Shown: positions 7,542 through 15,752, numbered from the stretch's first letter. The stretch: 21,710 nucleotides of DNA from Candidatus Sivonenia alaskensis PMM_0068 (GCA_949127685.1 CASBPW010000212.1:1-21710), one strand, 5' to 3'. Notes: generated by a model not told the origin, from the letters alone. Made by a program: numbers and translations.

Positions 7542-7837
7542 CTCGGTGCTCCTCTGTCCTTTTATTTTGGCTTCTTGTATGAGGTATTACAGAATGTTAG
7601 AGATATTTATGCACCTTAGATTGAGATTACACCTTTCTTAAAGAAATTTAGCCATTTTCGATTCCAAGAGATAGGCACGCTTGTCCAGGCTATATCCTCT
7701 CTGTGCGGGTTCGGCCATGCCAAATCCAATGGGATATATCGCGTTCCTCCGAGCCTTTCCACATTTATTCTGGCTGGATCTTTGTCTTGGGATCTATACT
7801 TCTTTCATCTGAATATACAGAACGGCCATAAAACCTA
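7542..7837. promoter_or_regulatory. Divergent promoter region between gdhA and sdhA
   Basis: This 296-bp intergenic region must contain both divergent promoters. On the plus strand a tatact hexamer at 7795-7800 is a possible -10 for the sdh genes, without a convincing -35. The GTAN8TAC site (7577-7590) is nearer to gdhA. A short complementary pair, tatatcc (7691-7697) and ggatata (7732-7738), is also present. No small gene was found. Confidence 0.5.
7577..7590. promoter_or_regulatory. GTAN8TAC palindrome, candidate NtcA site
   Basis: The sequence is gta, tgaggtat, tac, an exact match to the core consensus of NtcA, the cyanobacterial nitrogen regulator that senses 2-oxoglutarate. It lies 36-49 bp upstream of the gdhA start. 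No TAN3T -10 box follows at the canonical distance of about 22 nt, so it could act as a repressor site or be chance. Such a core is expected a few times in a window of this size. Confidence 0.4.
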
Positions 7838-9586
7838 ATGTTTGACCATGATGTCTTAATTGTCGGGGGCGGGTTAGCAGGGTCGCGCGCCGCTGTAGCG
7901 ATTGTTCAGAATGAGCCTGGCCTCAAGGTCGGACTGATTTCAAAGGTTCATCCGATCCGTTCCCATTCGGTGGCTGCTCAAGGCGGAATGGCTGCAACCC
8001 TCAAAAATGTTGATACCGAAGACAGTTGGCTTGCCCATGCCTTTGATACGGTGAAAGGCTCTGACTATTTAGCCGACCAGAATGCGGTAGAAGTCTTAAC
8101 CCGTTCAGCGCCCGATGTGATTATCGACTTGGAGCACTTGGGGGTCTTGTTCTCTCGTCTAGAGGATGGTCGGATTGCGCAGCGACCCTTTGGTGGTCAT
8201 AGTTATCGCCGCACCTGCTATGCCGCTGATAAAACGGGACATGCCATCTTGCATGAGTTGGTCAGCAATCTTTTCCGGTACGGCACTAAGGTATATCTGG
8301 AATGGTATGTTCTCCAGCTCATTCATGAAGAGGGAGAAGTCAAGGGTGTCGTTGCTTACTGTATCGAAACAGGAGAAATCGAAGTTATCCGGGCTAAAGC
8401 CGTTCTATTCGCTACGGGGGGCTATGGTCGGGTGTATAACACTACCTCCAATGACTTTGCTTCTACGGGGGATGGGCTTTGTCTAACCGCTACTGCCGGG
8501 TTGCCCCTCCAAGATATGGAATTTGTGCAGTTTCATCCGACCGGACTCTATCCGGTTGGAGTTTTGATCTCTGAAGCGGTTCGGGGAGAAGGAGCCTATC
8601 TGATCAACGACCAGGGTGAGCGCTTCATGGCGAACTACAGCGATAGCCATAACAAAATGGAGCTGTCGCCTAGAGACATTACCTCTCGGCATATCGTGCA
8701 GGAGGTCCGGGCCGGGCGGGGCATTAAGCGTGGTCCTTTTGTGCACTTAGATGTGCGGCATCTGGGCCGAGAAAAAATTATCAGTCGTATCCCTTTTGCG
8801 CGGGAAGAGGGGATGCGACTATTAGGCATTGACTGCATTGATGCGCCCTTGCCCGTGCGTCCTACCGTGCATTACTCGATGGGTGGTATCCCGACTACCG
8901 TGGACTGTGAGGTATTGGGAGTGGATCGAAAACCGATTCCCGGCTTTTTTGCTGCGGGAGAATGTGCCTGTGTCTCTGTGCATGGAGCGAATCGCTTGGG
9001 GTCCAATTCGCTCTTGGAATGTGTGGTCTTCGGAAAACGGGCTGGAGAGAAGATCGGAGCCTATGTGCAAGACCGTCCCATGCCCACGTTGGAGGAGAGG
9101 CCCTACGTCCAAGAGGCCGAAAAGTTAATCAAGTCTCTCTTGAATAAGAAAGGCACCGCCCGTATCCATGACATCCGCACGGCCTTGCAAGATGCGATGA
9201 CGGAGCACTGCGGTATCTTTCGAGATCAGCAAAGCATCCAGAAAGGTTTGCAAGAAGTCCAAAAGCTGAAGGAGCGATATGAAAAAGACCTAAATCTGGA
9301 CGATCGCGGCACCATTTTTAACATGGAACTGATGGCCGCTCTGGAGTTGCGTAGTTTGTTCACCGTCGGCGAGATGATCTTAGCGAGTGCGCTCCAGCGT
9401 CGAGAAAGTAGAGGCGCTCATTATCGGAGTGACTATCAACAGCGAGATGATGCCCAGTTCCTCAAACATTCTCTGGTCTATCTCAGTCAAGATAAAACGG
9501 GTATAGAAACCAATACCTGCGCGGTCGATTTGAGTTTGCAAACTGTAGACCCTGAACGCTTTATGCCCCAGGAGCGGAAGTATTAA
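7838..9586 (+). CDS. sdhA: Succinate dehydrogenase flavoprotein subunit
   Basis: This 582-residue subunit oxidises succinate to fumarate. The FAD-binding GGGLAGSRAA is at residues 10-19. The flavinylation motif RSHSVAAQGGM has H43 as the expected covalent FAD ligand. GGHSYRRTCYA follows. The catalytic arginine region is SPRDITSR, and AAGECACVSVHGANRLGSNSL is the late FAD/substrate loop. The length is typical. No strong Shine-Dalgarno precedes the ATG, but the N-terminus MFDHDVLIVGGG fits the family. It heads a tight operon with sdhB (4-nt gap) and the CCG-domain gene. Succinate can be supplied by the convergent semialdehyde dehydrogenase operon. Fumarate reductase is the alternative name, but the cyanobacterial context favours SdhA. 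Confidence 0.95.
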   Translation: MFDHDVLIVGGGLAGSRAAVAIVQNEPGLKVGLISKVHPIRSHSVAAQGGMAATLKNVDTEDSWLAHAFDTVKGSDYLADQNAVEVLTRSAPDVIIDLEHLGVLFSRLEDGRIAQRPFGGHSYRRTCYAADKTGHAILHELVSNLFRYGTKVYLEWYVLQLIHEEGEVKGVVAYCIETGEIEVIRAKAVLFATGGYGRVYNTTSNDFASTGDGLCLTATAGLPLQDMEFVQFHPTGLYPVGVLISEAVRGEGAYLINDQGERFMANYSDSHNKMELSPRDITSRHIVQEVRAGRGIKRGPFVHLDVRHLGREKIISRIPFAREEGMRLLGIDCIDAPLPVRPTVHYSMGGIPTTVDCEVLGVDRKPIPGFFAAGECACVSVHGANRLGSNSLLECVVFGKRAGEKIGAYVQDRPMPTLEERPYVQEAEKLIKSLLNKKGTARIHDIRTALQDAMTEHCGIFRDQQSIQKGLQEVQKLKERYEKDLNLDDRGTIFNMELMAALELRSLFTVGEMILASALQRRESRGAHYRSDYQQRDDAQFLKHSLVYLSQDKTGIETNTCAVDLSLQTVDPERFMPQERKY

Positions 9587-9590
9587 TCCT

Positions 9591-10571
9591 ATGAAAGTTT
9601 CTGTTAGAATTCGTCGTCAGGCCAGTCGAGAGAGTAAGCCTGATTATCAAACCTATTCCGTAGAGTGCAGTGAAGGAAATACTATCCTCGATGTGCTTAA
9701 CAAAATTCAATGGGAACAAGATGGTTCTCTGGCCTATCGCCGAAATTGTCGCAATGCGATCTGTGGTTCTTGTGCGATGCGGGTGAATGGTCGAGCGGTC
9801 CTTACCTGTCAAAATCTCGTAGGAGAAGAACTCGAAGATCAGACCGAATTGTTGATTCAGCCGTTGGGCAATTTGCCGGTCATTAAAGACTTAGTGGTAG
9901 ACATGACTAAGTTCTGGAATAACCTCAAGAAAGTTGACCCCTACGTCTCCACGGCTTCCCGCCAAATCCCTGAAAAAGAGTTCCTTCAATTACCAGAACA
10001 GCGAGAAAAGCTCCAAAGTGCGGCGAATTGCATTCTCTGTGGGGCCTGTTATTCCGAATGTAATTCAGCAGCCGTTAACGATGATTTTGTCGGTCCTCAT
10101 GCGCTGGCTAAAGCCTATCGGGTGATGGCTGATAACCGTGATGACCGAACGAAAGAACGTATAGAGCAATATAACCAATCGGGGGGCGTTTGGGATTGTA
10201 CCCGTTGTTTTAATTGCAATGAAGTCTGTCCTGTCGGGGTCGAACCGCTAGACCGTATTTCCCAAATCAAACAGACTATTCTGCAACAAGAAAAAATGGA
10301 AGATTCTACAGCGCTTCGGCATCGCCGCACGATGGTGGAATTGGTCAAAGAGGACGGCTGGATTGATGAAAGTAAGTTTGGTCTGAAAGTCGTGACCGAT
10401 AGTGGTCGAGATCTTAAAGGGCTCGTGAGTTTGATTCCTTTAGGAACTCGAATGGTCGTAAAAGGTAAGATGCCATGGCCTTGGAAGTTTAAACCTTCCG
10501 CAGGAAAATTGGAAATCAAAGCCCTGATCAATGCAGTCTCTCAACATCTAAAAGACCAAGGGAAAATATGA
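9591..10571 (+). CDS. sdhB: Succinate dehydrogenase iron-sulfur subunit
   Basis: This 326-residue electron-transfer subunit is longer than the roughly 240 residues of E. coli SdhB because of a C-terminal extension. The N-terminal ferredoxin domain holds the [2Fe-2S] ligands C53, C58, C61 and C73 (CRNAICGSC...C). The helical domain has CILCGACYSEC (C147, C150, C153, C157) and CTRCFNCNEVCP (C203, C206, C209, C213). In classical SdhB the second position of the last motif is not cysteine and binds [3Fe-4S]. Here all four cysteines are present, so a second [4Fe-4S] cluster is likely, as described for type E succinate:quinone oxidoreductases. It overlaps the downstream CCG-domain gene by 4 bp (ATGA). 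Confidence 0.94.
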   Translation: MKVSVRIRRQASRESKPDYQTYSVECSEGNTILDVLNKIQWEQDGSLAYRRNCRNAICGSCAMRVNGRAVLTCQNLVGEELEDQTELLIQPLGNLPVIKDLVVDMTKFWNNLKKVDPYVSTASRQIPEKEFLQLPEQREKLQSAANCILCGACYSECNSAAVNDDFVGPHALAKAYRVMADNRDDRTKERIEQYNQSGGVWDCTRCFNCNEVCPVGVEPLDRISQIKQTILQQEKMEDSTALRHRRTMVELVKEDGWIDESKFGLKVVTDSGRDLKGLVSLIPLGTRMVVKGKMPWPWKFKPSAGKLEIKALINAVSQHLKDQGKI

Positions 10572-11449
10572 CGTTAAAGTATGCGTATTATCCAGGCTGC
10601 GTGGCGAAGGGAGCCTGTAAAGAACTCCATGATTCGACAACGGGTATTGCTCGTGTCTTAGGGATTGAATTAGTTGAATTAGAAAAAGCATCCTGTTGTG
10701 GGTCCGGTACCTTTAAGGAGACCGATGAGTTTTTAGAAGATACGGTAAATGCTCGCAATATTGCGCTGGCTGAAGAGTTAGGGCTAACGATGATGACCCA
10801 GTGTAGTACCTGTCAAGGAGTGATTGGTCGTGTCAATGATAAGTTGAAATACGGTGAGCAAAGTCAGCGGGATCACGTTAATCAATATTTAGATGGCCAT
10901 CACTATCAAGGGACGACAGAGGTAAAACATCTCCTATGGATTTTAGTCCAAGACTATGGTCTAGATGCACTTAAGCAGAAAGTACAAAAGTCTTTGAATG
11001 GCCTGAAATGTGGGGCCTTCTATGGATGCTATTTGCTCCGGGGTCAGACGATGACTCGTTATGAAGACCCCTATCATCCTCATTCTTTAGAAGATGTGTT
11101 TACTGCCTTAGGCGCAACTCCGATTGAATATGAAGGCCGTACTCAATGTTGTGGTTGGCCACTCGCAAGTTATGCCACCAATGCTTCGTTTAGCATGGCG
11201 GGTCGTCATTTGCTTGCTGCGATAGAGGCGGGAGCGGATTGCATTGTGACGCCGTGTCCTTTATGCCATCTGAATCTAGATTCCCGTCAGCCGGAAGTAG
11301 AAAAAGTGATCGGCAAAAAGTTAGGAATTCCTATTTTACACTTACCCCAACTGATTGGCTTGGCTTTGGGACTAAACCCTGAGCAGTTAGGATTGTCACG
11401 TCATATTGTTTCTACTTCTTCTGTGATAAATAGTGTATTGAGTCGTTAA
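10568..11449 (+). CDS. CCG-domain (HdrB/SdhE-like) subunit of succinate dehydrogenase
   Basis: This 293-residue protein has two cysteine-rich CCG domains, as in HdrB of heterodisulfide reductase and SdhE/SdhC of type E succinate dehydrogenases. Domain 1 is C11-x31-C43-C44-x34-C79-x2-C82. Domain 2 is C154-x39-C194-C195-x34-C230-x2-C233. These match the CCG consensus closely. There is no long hydrophobic helix, so any membrane contact must be through amphipathic helices. By analogy it takes electrons from SdhB and passes them to quinone in place of the usual haem-b anchor. The 4-bp ATGA overlap with sdhB supports a joint complex. Databases often name such proteins CoB-CoM heterodisulfide reductase subunit B; methanogenesis is not implied. 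Confidence 0.9.
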   Translation: MTLKYAYYPGCVAKGACKELHDSTTGIARVLGIELVELEKASCCGSGTFKETDEFLEDTVNARNIALAEELGLTMMTQCSTCQGVIGRVNDKLKYGEQSQRDHVNQYLDGHHYQGTTEVKHLLWILVQDYGLDALKQKVQKSLNGLKCGAFYGCYLLRGQTMTRYEDPYHPHSLEDVFTALGATPIEYEGRTQCCGWPLASYATNASFSMAGRHLLAAIEAGADCIVTPCPLCHLNLDSRQPEVEKVIGKKLGIPILHLPQLIGLALGLNPEQLGLSRHIVSTSSVINSVLSR

Positions 11450-11451
11450 GC

Positions 11452-11697
11452 TTAAGCAAAAAGATTATCTACGGGCATAGACCAACCTGGAAGTGCTGGC
11501 TCTGCTTCCGCTAGTTCACCGATAAGCCCCGTCCGTCGTTCATACTCCCGCAGGCTAACGTAAATTTCACCACTAGCGCGGCTAGGTACGCCACCTGTTG
11601 GTGCCATTCATACCAATTCCCCATTCACAATCTCAGCTCTACCATTTTCTGGGACATGATACAAATCTTCCACCGTTGCTTGAATTTCCGTGCTCAT
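11452..11697 (-). pseudogene. Uma2-family (DUF820) remnant with stop and internal deletion
   Basis: The minus strand from an ATG at 11697 (with GAGG upstream) reads MSTEIQATVEDLYHVPENGR, then AEIVNGELV, then a TGA at 11608-11610. It continues in the same frame with MAPTGGVPSRASGEIYVSLR and EYERRTG, then jumps to ELAEAEPALPGWSMPVDNLF and a TAA. The first part is the N-terminus and the last part the C-terminus of Uma2 proteins, the PD-(D/E)XK nuclease-like family abundant in cyanobacteria. About 100 central residues, including the catalytic aspartate and lysine region, are missing by an in-frame deletion after RRTG. It ends 2 bp from the sdhE-like gene, convergent with it. It cannot make an active protein. 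Confidence 0.8.
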
Positions 11698-11819
11698 CGC
11701 TAGCCTCGTTCATTCGGCACCTTAATTCTATCTGCTCTCTAGAGGGCTAAGGATGTTCTCATAACCTCCTGCTTTCCGCTCAATCACTGCTCATCGCCCA
11801 CAGGTTTAAGGAGTACCGC

Positions 11820-13457
11820 TTATATATAACAATTTAACTCTCCCGCCCATTGGGTAAACAGCATATTTTCTCGATAGTCTACAGGGCAATCAATAATGGT
11901 AGGCACAGACTGATCTAGGGCTATTTTTAGGGTGGGAATTAGTTCATCCACAGCACTAATTCGATAACCAATAAGACCCATACTTTCTGCTAGTTTTACA
12001 AAATCAGGATTGTTGAATTTAACAAAAGTTGATTGATTGAACTTAATATTTTGTTTCCATTCAATGAGTCCATAGCCACCATCATTGAAAATTAAAGTGA
12101 CAAAGGGAGTTCCCACCCGTGTTGCTGTTTCCAACTCCTGCATGTTCATCATAAAGCCGCCATCTCCAGTCACGGCAACTACCTTGCGATCAGGATGAAC
12201 CATCTTTGCGGCAATGGCTCCGGGGATAGCAATCCCCATCGCGGCAAAACCATTGGAAATCAAACAAGTGTTGGGATGGTCACAGTGGTAGTGACGAGCC
12301 ATCCACATCTTATGGGCACCGACATCGCTGATAACAATATCTTTTCGCCCCATCACGCTACGGAGATCATAGATGAGCTTTTGCGGCTTGATCGGAAATC
12401 CTTGATCCTCGGCATAACGTTCATAATCGGCTCGAATTTCATCGCGCAGCCCCAGTGCATAGGGGTCTGCTTTCTCTTTGCGATTTGCATGGAGAAGAAT
12501 TTGGTTCAAAGCCTCAGAAATATCTCCCAGTACTTCTACTTCTGGAATATAACTACTATCGACTTCTGCAGCTAATTCAGCAATATGAATAATCGGAATA
12601 TTGCCTTCAGGATTCCATTTTTTGGGAGAATACTCTACCAAGTCATAGCCAACGGCAATCACCAAATCGGCTTTGTCAAAGCCACAGTTAATGTAATCCC
12701 GCTGTTGTAGTCCTACCGCCCATAATGCGAGGGGATGCTTGTAGGGAATGACCCCTTTACCCATGAAAGTGTTGGCCACAGGAATATTTAGCTCGGTCGC
12801 AAACAGAGTTAGTGCCTTACTAGCGCGAGCACGGATCACTCCGTTTCCCACTAAAATTAATGGATTTTCTGCGCGAGAAATAACTTCCGCTGCTTGACGG
12901 ATACTCTTAGGTGCAGGGTCCGTCATCGTGTTGGGTCTGAGCGGAATAGGCTTCCCCTCGACCTCCATCGCTGCGACATTCTCTGGGAGGTCAATATGTA
13001 CGGCGCCCGATTTTTCCGATTGAGCTATCCGAAAGGCCTTGCGAACTATTTCTGGCGTGTTGCCTGGACGGACAATTTGCGTACTCCACTTGGTGACGGG
13101 TGCGAACATAGCAACCAGGTCTAAATACTGATGGGAGCCTGCATACATCCGGTCCGTGCCTACTTGTCCGGTAATCGCTACTAAAGGAGCACAATCAAGG
13201 TTGGCGTCTGCAACACCTGTCATCAAATTGGTAGCCCCTGGGCCTAACGTAGAGAGACATACGCCTGCTTTTCCCGTTAAACGACCATAGACATCTGCCA
13301 TAAAAGCAGCGCCCTGTTCGTGGCGGGTAGTAATAAATTGAATGGAGGAATGTCTAATCGCTTCCAGCAGTTGAATATTTTCTTCGCCGGGCAGACCAAA
13401 AATATACTCGACTCCTTCACTTTCCAGACATTGTACTAATAACTCAGCTGTATTCAT
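11820..13457 (-). CDS. Thiamine-diphosphate enzyme, probable 2-oxoglutarate decarboxylase
   Basis: This 545-residue protein has the acetolactate-synthase fold. The N-terminal pyrimidine-binding domain has GLPGEEN and the catalytic glutamate E47 in RHEQGAA. A central domain follows, then the C-terminal diphosphate-binding motif GDG (431-433) to N458. Such proteins are usually annotated acetolactate synthase. In Synechococcus 7002 the protein paired with a succinic semialdehyde dehydrogenase was shown to be 2-oxoglutarate decarboxylase, which converts 2-oxoglutarate to succinic semialdehyde and CO2 (Zhang and Bryant 2011). The same pairing here supports that role, and no small regulatory IlvN-type subunit is nearby. 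I chose the second ATG (13457) because it gives a 4-bp ATGA overlap with the upstream stop; an ATG at 13466 is possible. True acetolactate synthase is the alternative. Confidence 0.85.
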   Translation of the reverse strand: MNTAELLVQCLESEGVEYIFGLPGEENIQLLEAIRHSSIQFITTRHEQGAAFMADVYGRLTGKAGVCLSTLGPGATNLMTGVADANLDCAPLVAITGQVGTDRMYAGSHQYLDLVAMFAPVTKWSTQIVRPGNTPEIVRKAFRIAQSEKSGAVHIDLPENVAAMEVEGKPIPLRPNTMTDPAPKSIRQAAEVISRAENPLILVGNGVIRARASKALTLFATELNIPVANTFMGKGVIPYKHPLALWAVGLQQRDYINCGFDKADLVIAVGYDLVEYSPKKWNPEGNIPIIHIAELAAEVDSSYIPEVEVLGDISEALNQILLHANRKEKADPYALGLRDEIRADYERYAEDQGFPIKPQKLIYDLRSVMGRKDIVISDVGAHKMWMARHYHCDHPNTCLISNGFAAMGIAIPGAIAAKMVHPDRKVVAVTGDGGFMMNMQELETATRVGTPFVTLIFNDGGYGLIEWKQNIKFNQSTFVKFNNPDFVKLAESMGLIGYRISAVDELIPTLKIALDQSVPTIIDCPVDYRENMLFTQWAGELNCYI

Positions 13458-14821
13458 TGCATCCATACCGTCTTAATGTTTACAAATTCATGCATTCCTT
13501 GAACGCTCAGTTCTCTACCATATCCAGAATTTTTGGTCCCCCCAAACGGCAATCTGGGATCTGATTTAACCATGCCATTAATAAAGACAGAGCCTACCTG
13601 TAATTTCTCAATCAGTAATTGCTGCTCTTCAGTGTCTTGGGTCCAAGCACTAGAACCTAATCCAAAAGCAGTATCGTTGGCTAACTGAATGGCATCCTCG
13701 ACATTTCTGACGCGAAATAAGCTGGCTACAGGCCCAAACAATTCTTCTGCATAGGCAGGACTATCTTTTGGAATATTCGTTAGAATCGTGGGCTCATAGT
13801 AGTTTCCCGATAAGGTAGTAATCCGATATCCACCTGTTAATAAAGTGGCTCCTTTCTGGAGGCTTTCTTGAACCTGTTTTTCTAAATCATCTAGGATTTG
13901 AGGGGTGGCTAAGGGACCCAAATCGGTTGCAGGGTCCATCGGATTTCCTACCTTTAACCCTTGGAATTTTGCAACAAATGCTTTCTCAAATGGTGTGGCA
14001 ATTTTCTCGGTAACAATAAAACGTTTAGCAGCAATGCAAGACTGACCATTATTGAGCATTCGGGCTTTGACGGCTGTGCTTACCGCCTGTTCTACATTGG
14101 CACTGTCTAGCACAATAAATGGGTCACTTCCCCCTAGTTCGAGGACTGCTTTTTTCAGGTACTGTCCTGCTGTAGATGCTACTTGCCGCCCTGCCGGTTC
14201 GCTGCCTGTTAAGGTGACTGCTTTCACTCTAGGGTCTGCCACTAGGTTAGAGACTTTCTTTGCCGGAATCAGTAAGGTCTGAAATACACCGGACATGAAT
14301 CCTGCTCGTTGGAGTACTTCTTCAATCGCAAGGGCACACTGAGGAACATTGGAAGCATGCTTAAGGAGGCCGACATTCCCAGCCATTAAGGCTGGAGCAG
14401 CAAAACGGAAGACCTGCCAATAAGGGAAGTTCCAAGGCATGACGGCAAGGACTATGCCGATCGGTTCAAAACGCACCCAACTCTTACTCCCATCCGTCGA
14501 TACAGGGATGTCGGCTAAGAACCGGGCCCCATGCTCCGCATAGTAACGGCAGACCAAGGCACACTTCTCCACTTCAGCGATGGCAGAAGTATAGGTTTTG
14601 CCCATTTCAAGGGTTGCTAAAGCCGCTAGGTGTTCACGGTCGTTTTCTAAAATCACTGCTGCTTGACGAAGCCACTGCGCCCGTTCCAGGAGCGAAGTCA
14701 GCTGGTACTGTGTAAAGGTTTGCTGTGCTAGTTTAAGTTTTATTTCAACTTCAGCGTCTGTCAGTGCATTAAATGTCTGGATTGTTTCTCCCGTTGCGGG
14801 ATTAACAGTAGCAATAACCAT
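13454..14821 (-). CDS. gabD: Succinic semialdehyde dehydrogenase
   Basis: This 455-residue aldehyde dehydrogenase oxidises succinic semialdehyde to succinate with NAD(P). Key sites are the oxyanion asparagine N131 in PWNFPYW, K154, the Rossmann loop TGSEPAG (205-211), the general base E228 in LELGG, and the nucleophile C262 in NNGQSCIAAKR. The length matches the short bacterial form of about 455 residues. It is the upstream gene of a two-gene operon, and its TGA overlaps the ATG of the decarboxylase gene. That arrangement identifies the substrate better than the sequence alone, since ALDH specificities are hard to predict. Succinate made here feeds the SdhAB genes about 4 kb away. Confidence 0.9.
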   Translation of the reverse strand: MVIATVNPATGETIQTFNALTDAEVEIKLKLAQQTFTQYQLTSLLERAQWLRQAAVILENDREHLAALATLEMGKTYTSAIAEVEKCALVCRYYAEHGARFLADIPVSTDGSKSWVRFEPIGIVLAVMPWNFPYWQVFRFAAPALMAGNVGLLKHASNVPQCALAIEEVLQRAGFMSGVFQTLLIPAKKVSNLVADPRVKAVTLTGSEPAGRQVASTAGQYLKKAVLELGGSDPFIVLDSANVEQAVSTAVKARMLNNGQSCIAAKRFIVTEKIATPFEKAFVAKFQGLKVGNPMDPATDLGPLATPQILDDLEKQVQESLQKGATLLTGGYRITTLSGNYYEPTILTNIPKDSPAYAEELFGPVASLFRVRNVEDAIQLANDTAFGLGSSAWTQDTEEQQLLIEKLQVGSVFINGMVKSDPRLPFGGTKNSGYGRELSVQGMHEFVNIKTVWMQ

Positions 14822-14908
14822 CGTTCTTTATAGCAAGATGCTTCTACCTCTAACACATTCTGCCTCAAACTGGCGCGTATCTCGCATCTCTTTGCTCCCA
14901 ACAATAAA

Positions 14909-14930
14909 GCCTGTGAATTTCCCCACAGGC
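14909..14930 (-). terminator. Rho-independent terminator of rpe
   Basis: A 7-bp perfect stem (gcctgtg with cacaggc) and 8-nt loop start 28 nt after the rpe stop. On the minus strand the stem is followed by TTTATTGTT. Confidence 0.65.
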
Positions 14931-14957
14931 AAATATTGATGAGCAACAATAGCTTAC

Positions 14958-15659
14958 TTACTCAGCCGCTTGGGCGGCAGGGCGCTTGCTATGACGAATC
15001 CCTTCGATGGCTTTTGCGTAATCTGAGGTATTGAATACTGCAGAACCCGCCACAATCGCATTAGCCCCTGCTTCTAACACTTGCCAGGTGTTGTCCCCTT
15101 TCAGCCCGCCATCCACCTCAATCCAAGGGTCAAGCCCACGCTCATTGCACATAGCCCGCAACTTACGAATTTTGGGTACTACGTCAGGAATAAAGCTTTG
15201 ACCGCCGAACCCAGGGTTGACCGACATGATCAAGATCAAGTCGCAGAGAGGCAGTACGTACTCAATAAATTCTAAGGGTGTGCCCGGATTGAGTGAGACC
15301 CCTGCCATTTTACCCAACTCACGGATCTGACCGAGATTGCGGTGTAGGTGAGGGCAAGCATTATGCTCTGCGTGCACGGTAATGATATCGGCACCTGCTT
15401 TGGCAAAATCCTCTACATAACGCTCTGGTTCCACAATCATCAGATGAACATCCAATGGTTTGGTGGTCACCGGGCGAATCGCTTTCACCACCAAAGGACC
15501 GATCGTGATGTTCGGTACGAACCGGCCATCCATCACATCTACATGTATCCAATCTGCCCCTGCTGCATCCACTGCCCGGATATCATCACCAAGACGACTA
15601 AAATCCGCTGACAAAATAGATGGAGAAATTACTACCGGCTTTGTACTCGCTGAACTCAT
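14958..15659 (-). CDS. rpe: Ribulose-phosphate 3-epimerase
   Basis: This TIM-barrel enzyme interconverts ribulose 5-phosphate and xylulose 5-phosphate in the Calvin and pentose phosphate pathways. Motifs in order: SPSILSADF with the catalytic serine region, WIHVDVMDGRFVPNITIG (metal-binding His and Asp), DVHLMIVEPERY, SVNPGFGGQSF, EVDGGL, and the phosphate-binding AGSAVF. From the ATG at 15659 it has 233 residues, as usual for cyanobacterial Rpe. A start 10 codons upstream adds a non-conserved MRTRERGIKS. A purine-rich GGAGCGGGGGAT precedes 15659. It is a single-gene unit with its own terminator and is divergent from the binding-protein gene. Confidence 0.96.
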   Translation of the reverse strand: MSSASTKPVVISPSILSADFSRLGDDIRAVDAAGADWIHVDVMDGRFVPNITIGPLVVKAIRPVTTKPLDVHLMIVEPERYVEDFAKAGADIITVHAEHNACPHLHRNLGQIRELGKMAGVSLNPGTPLEFIEYVLPLCDLILIMSVNPGFGGQSFIPDVVPKIRKLRAMCNERGLDPWIEVDGGLKGDNTWQVLEAGANAIVAGSAVFNTSDYAKAIEGIRHSKRPAAQAAE

Positions 15660-15752
15660 TGATTTGATCCCCCGCTCCCTGGTCCTCAATTAGAAAGAGT
15701 GTAAAAGCTTTTCTGACATAAACACAAGCACCAGATTCTACCTAGGAGAACA

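Noticed and set aside
8483..9112. Long antisense frames within sdhA
   Set aside because: sdhA is a clear intact gene; the opposite frames lack starts with ribosome-binding sites and any family pattern.
10568..11449. Methanogen-type heterodisulfide reductase
   Set aside because: The CCG domains are shared with type E succinate dehydrogenases, and the gene overlaps sdhB; there is no other sign of methanogenesis.
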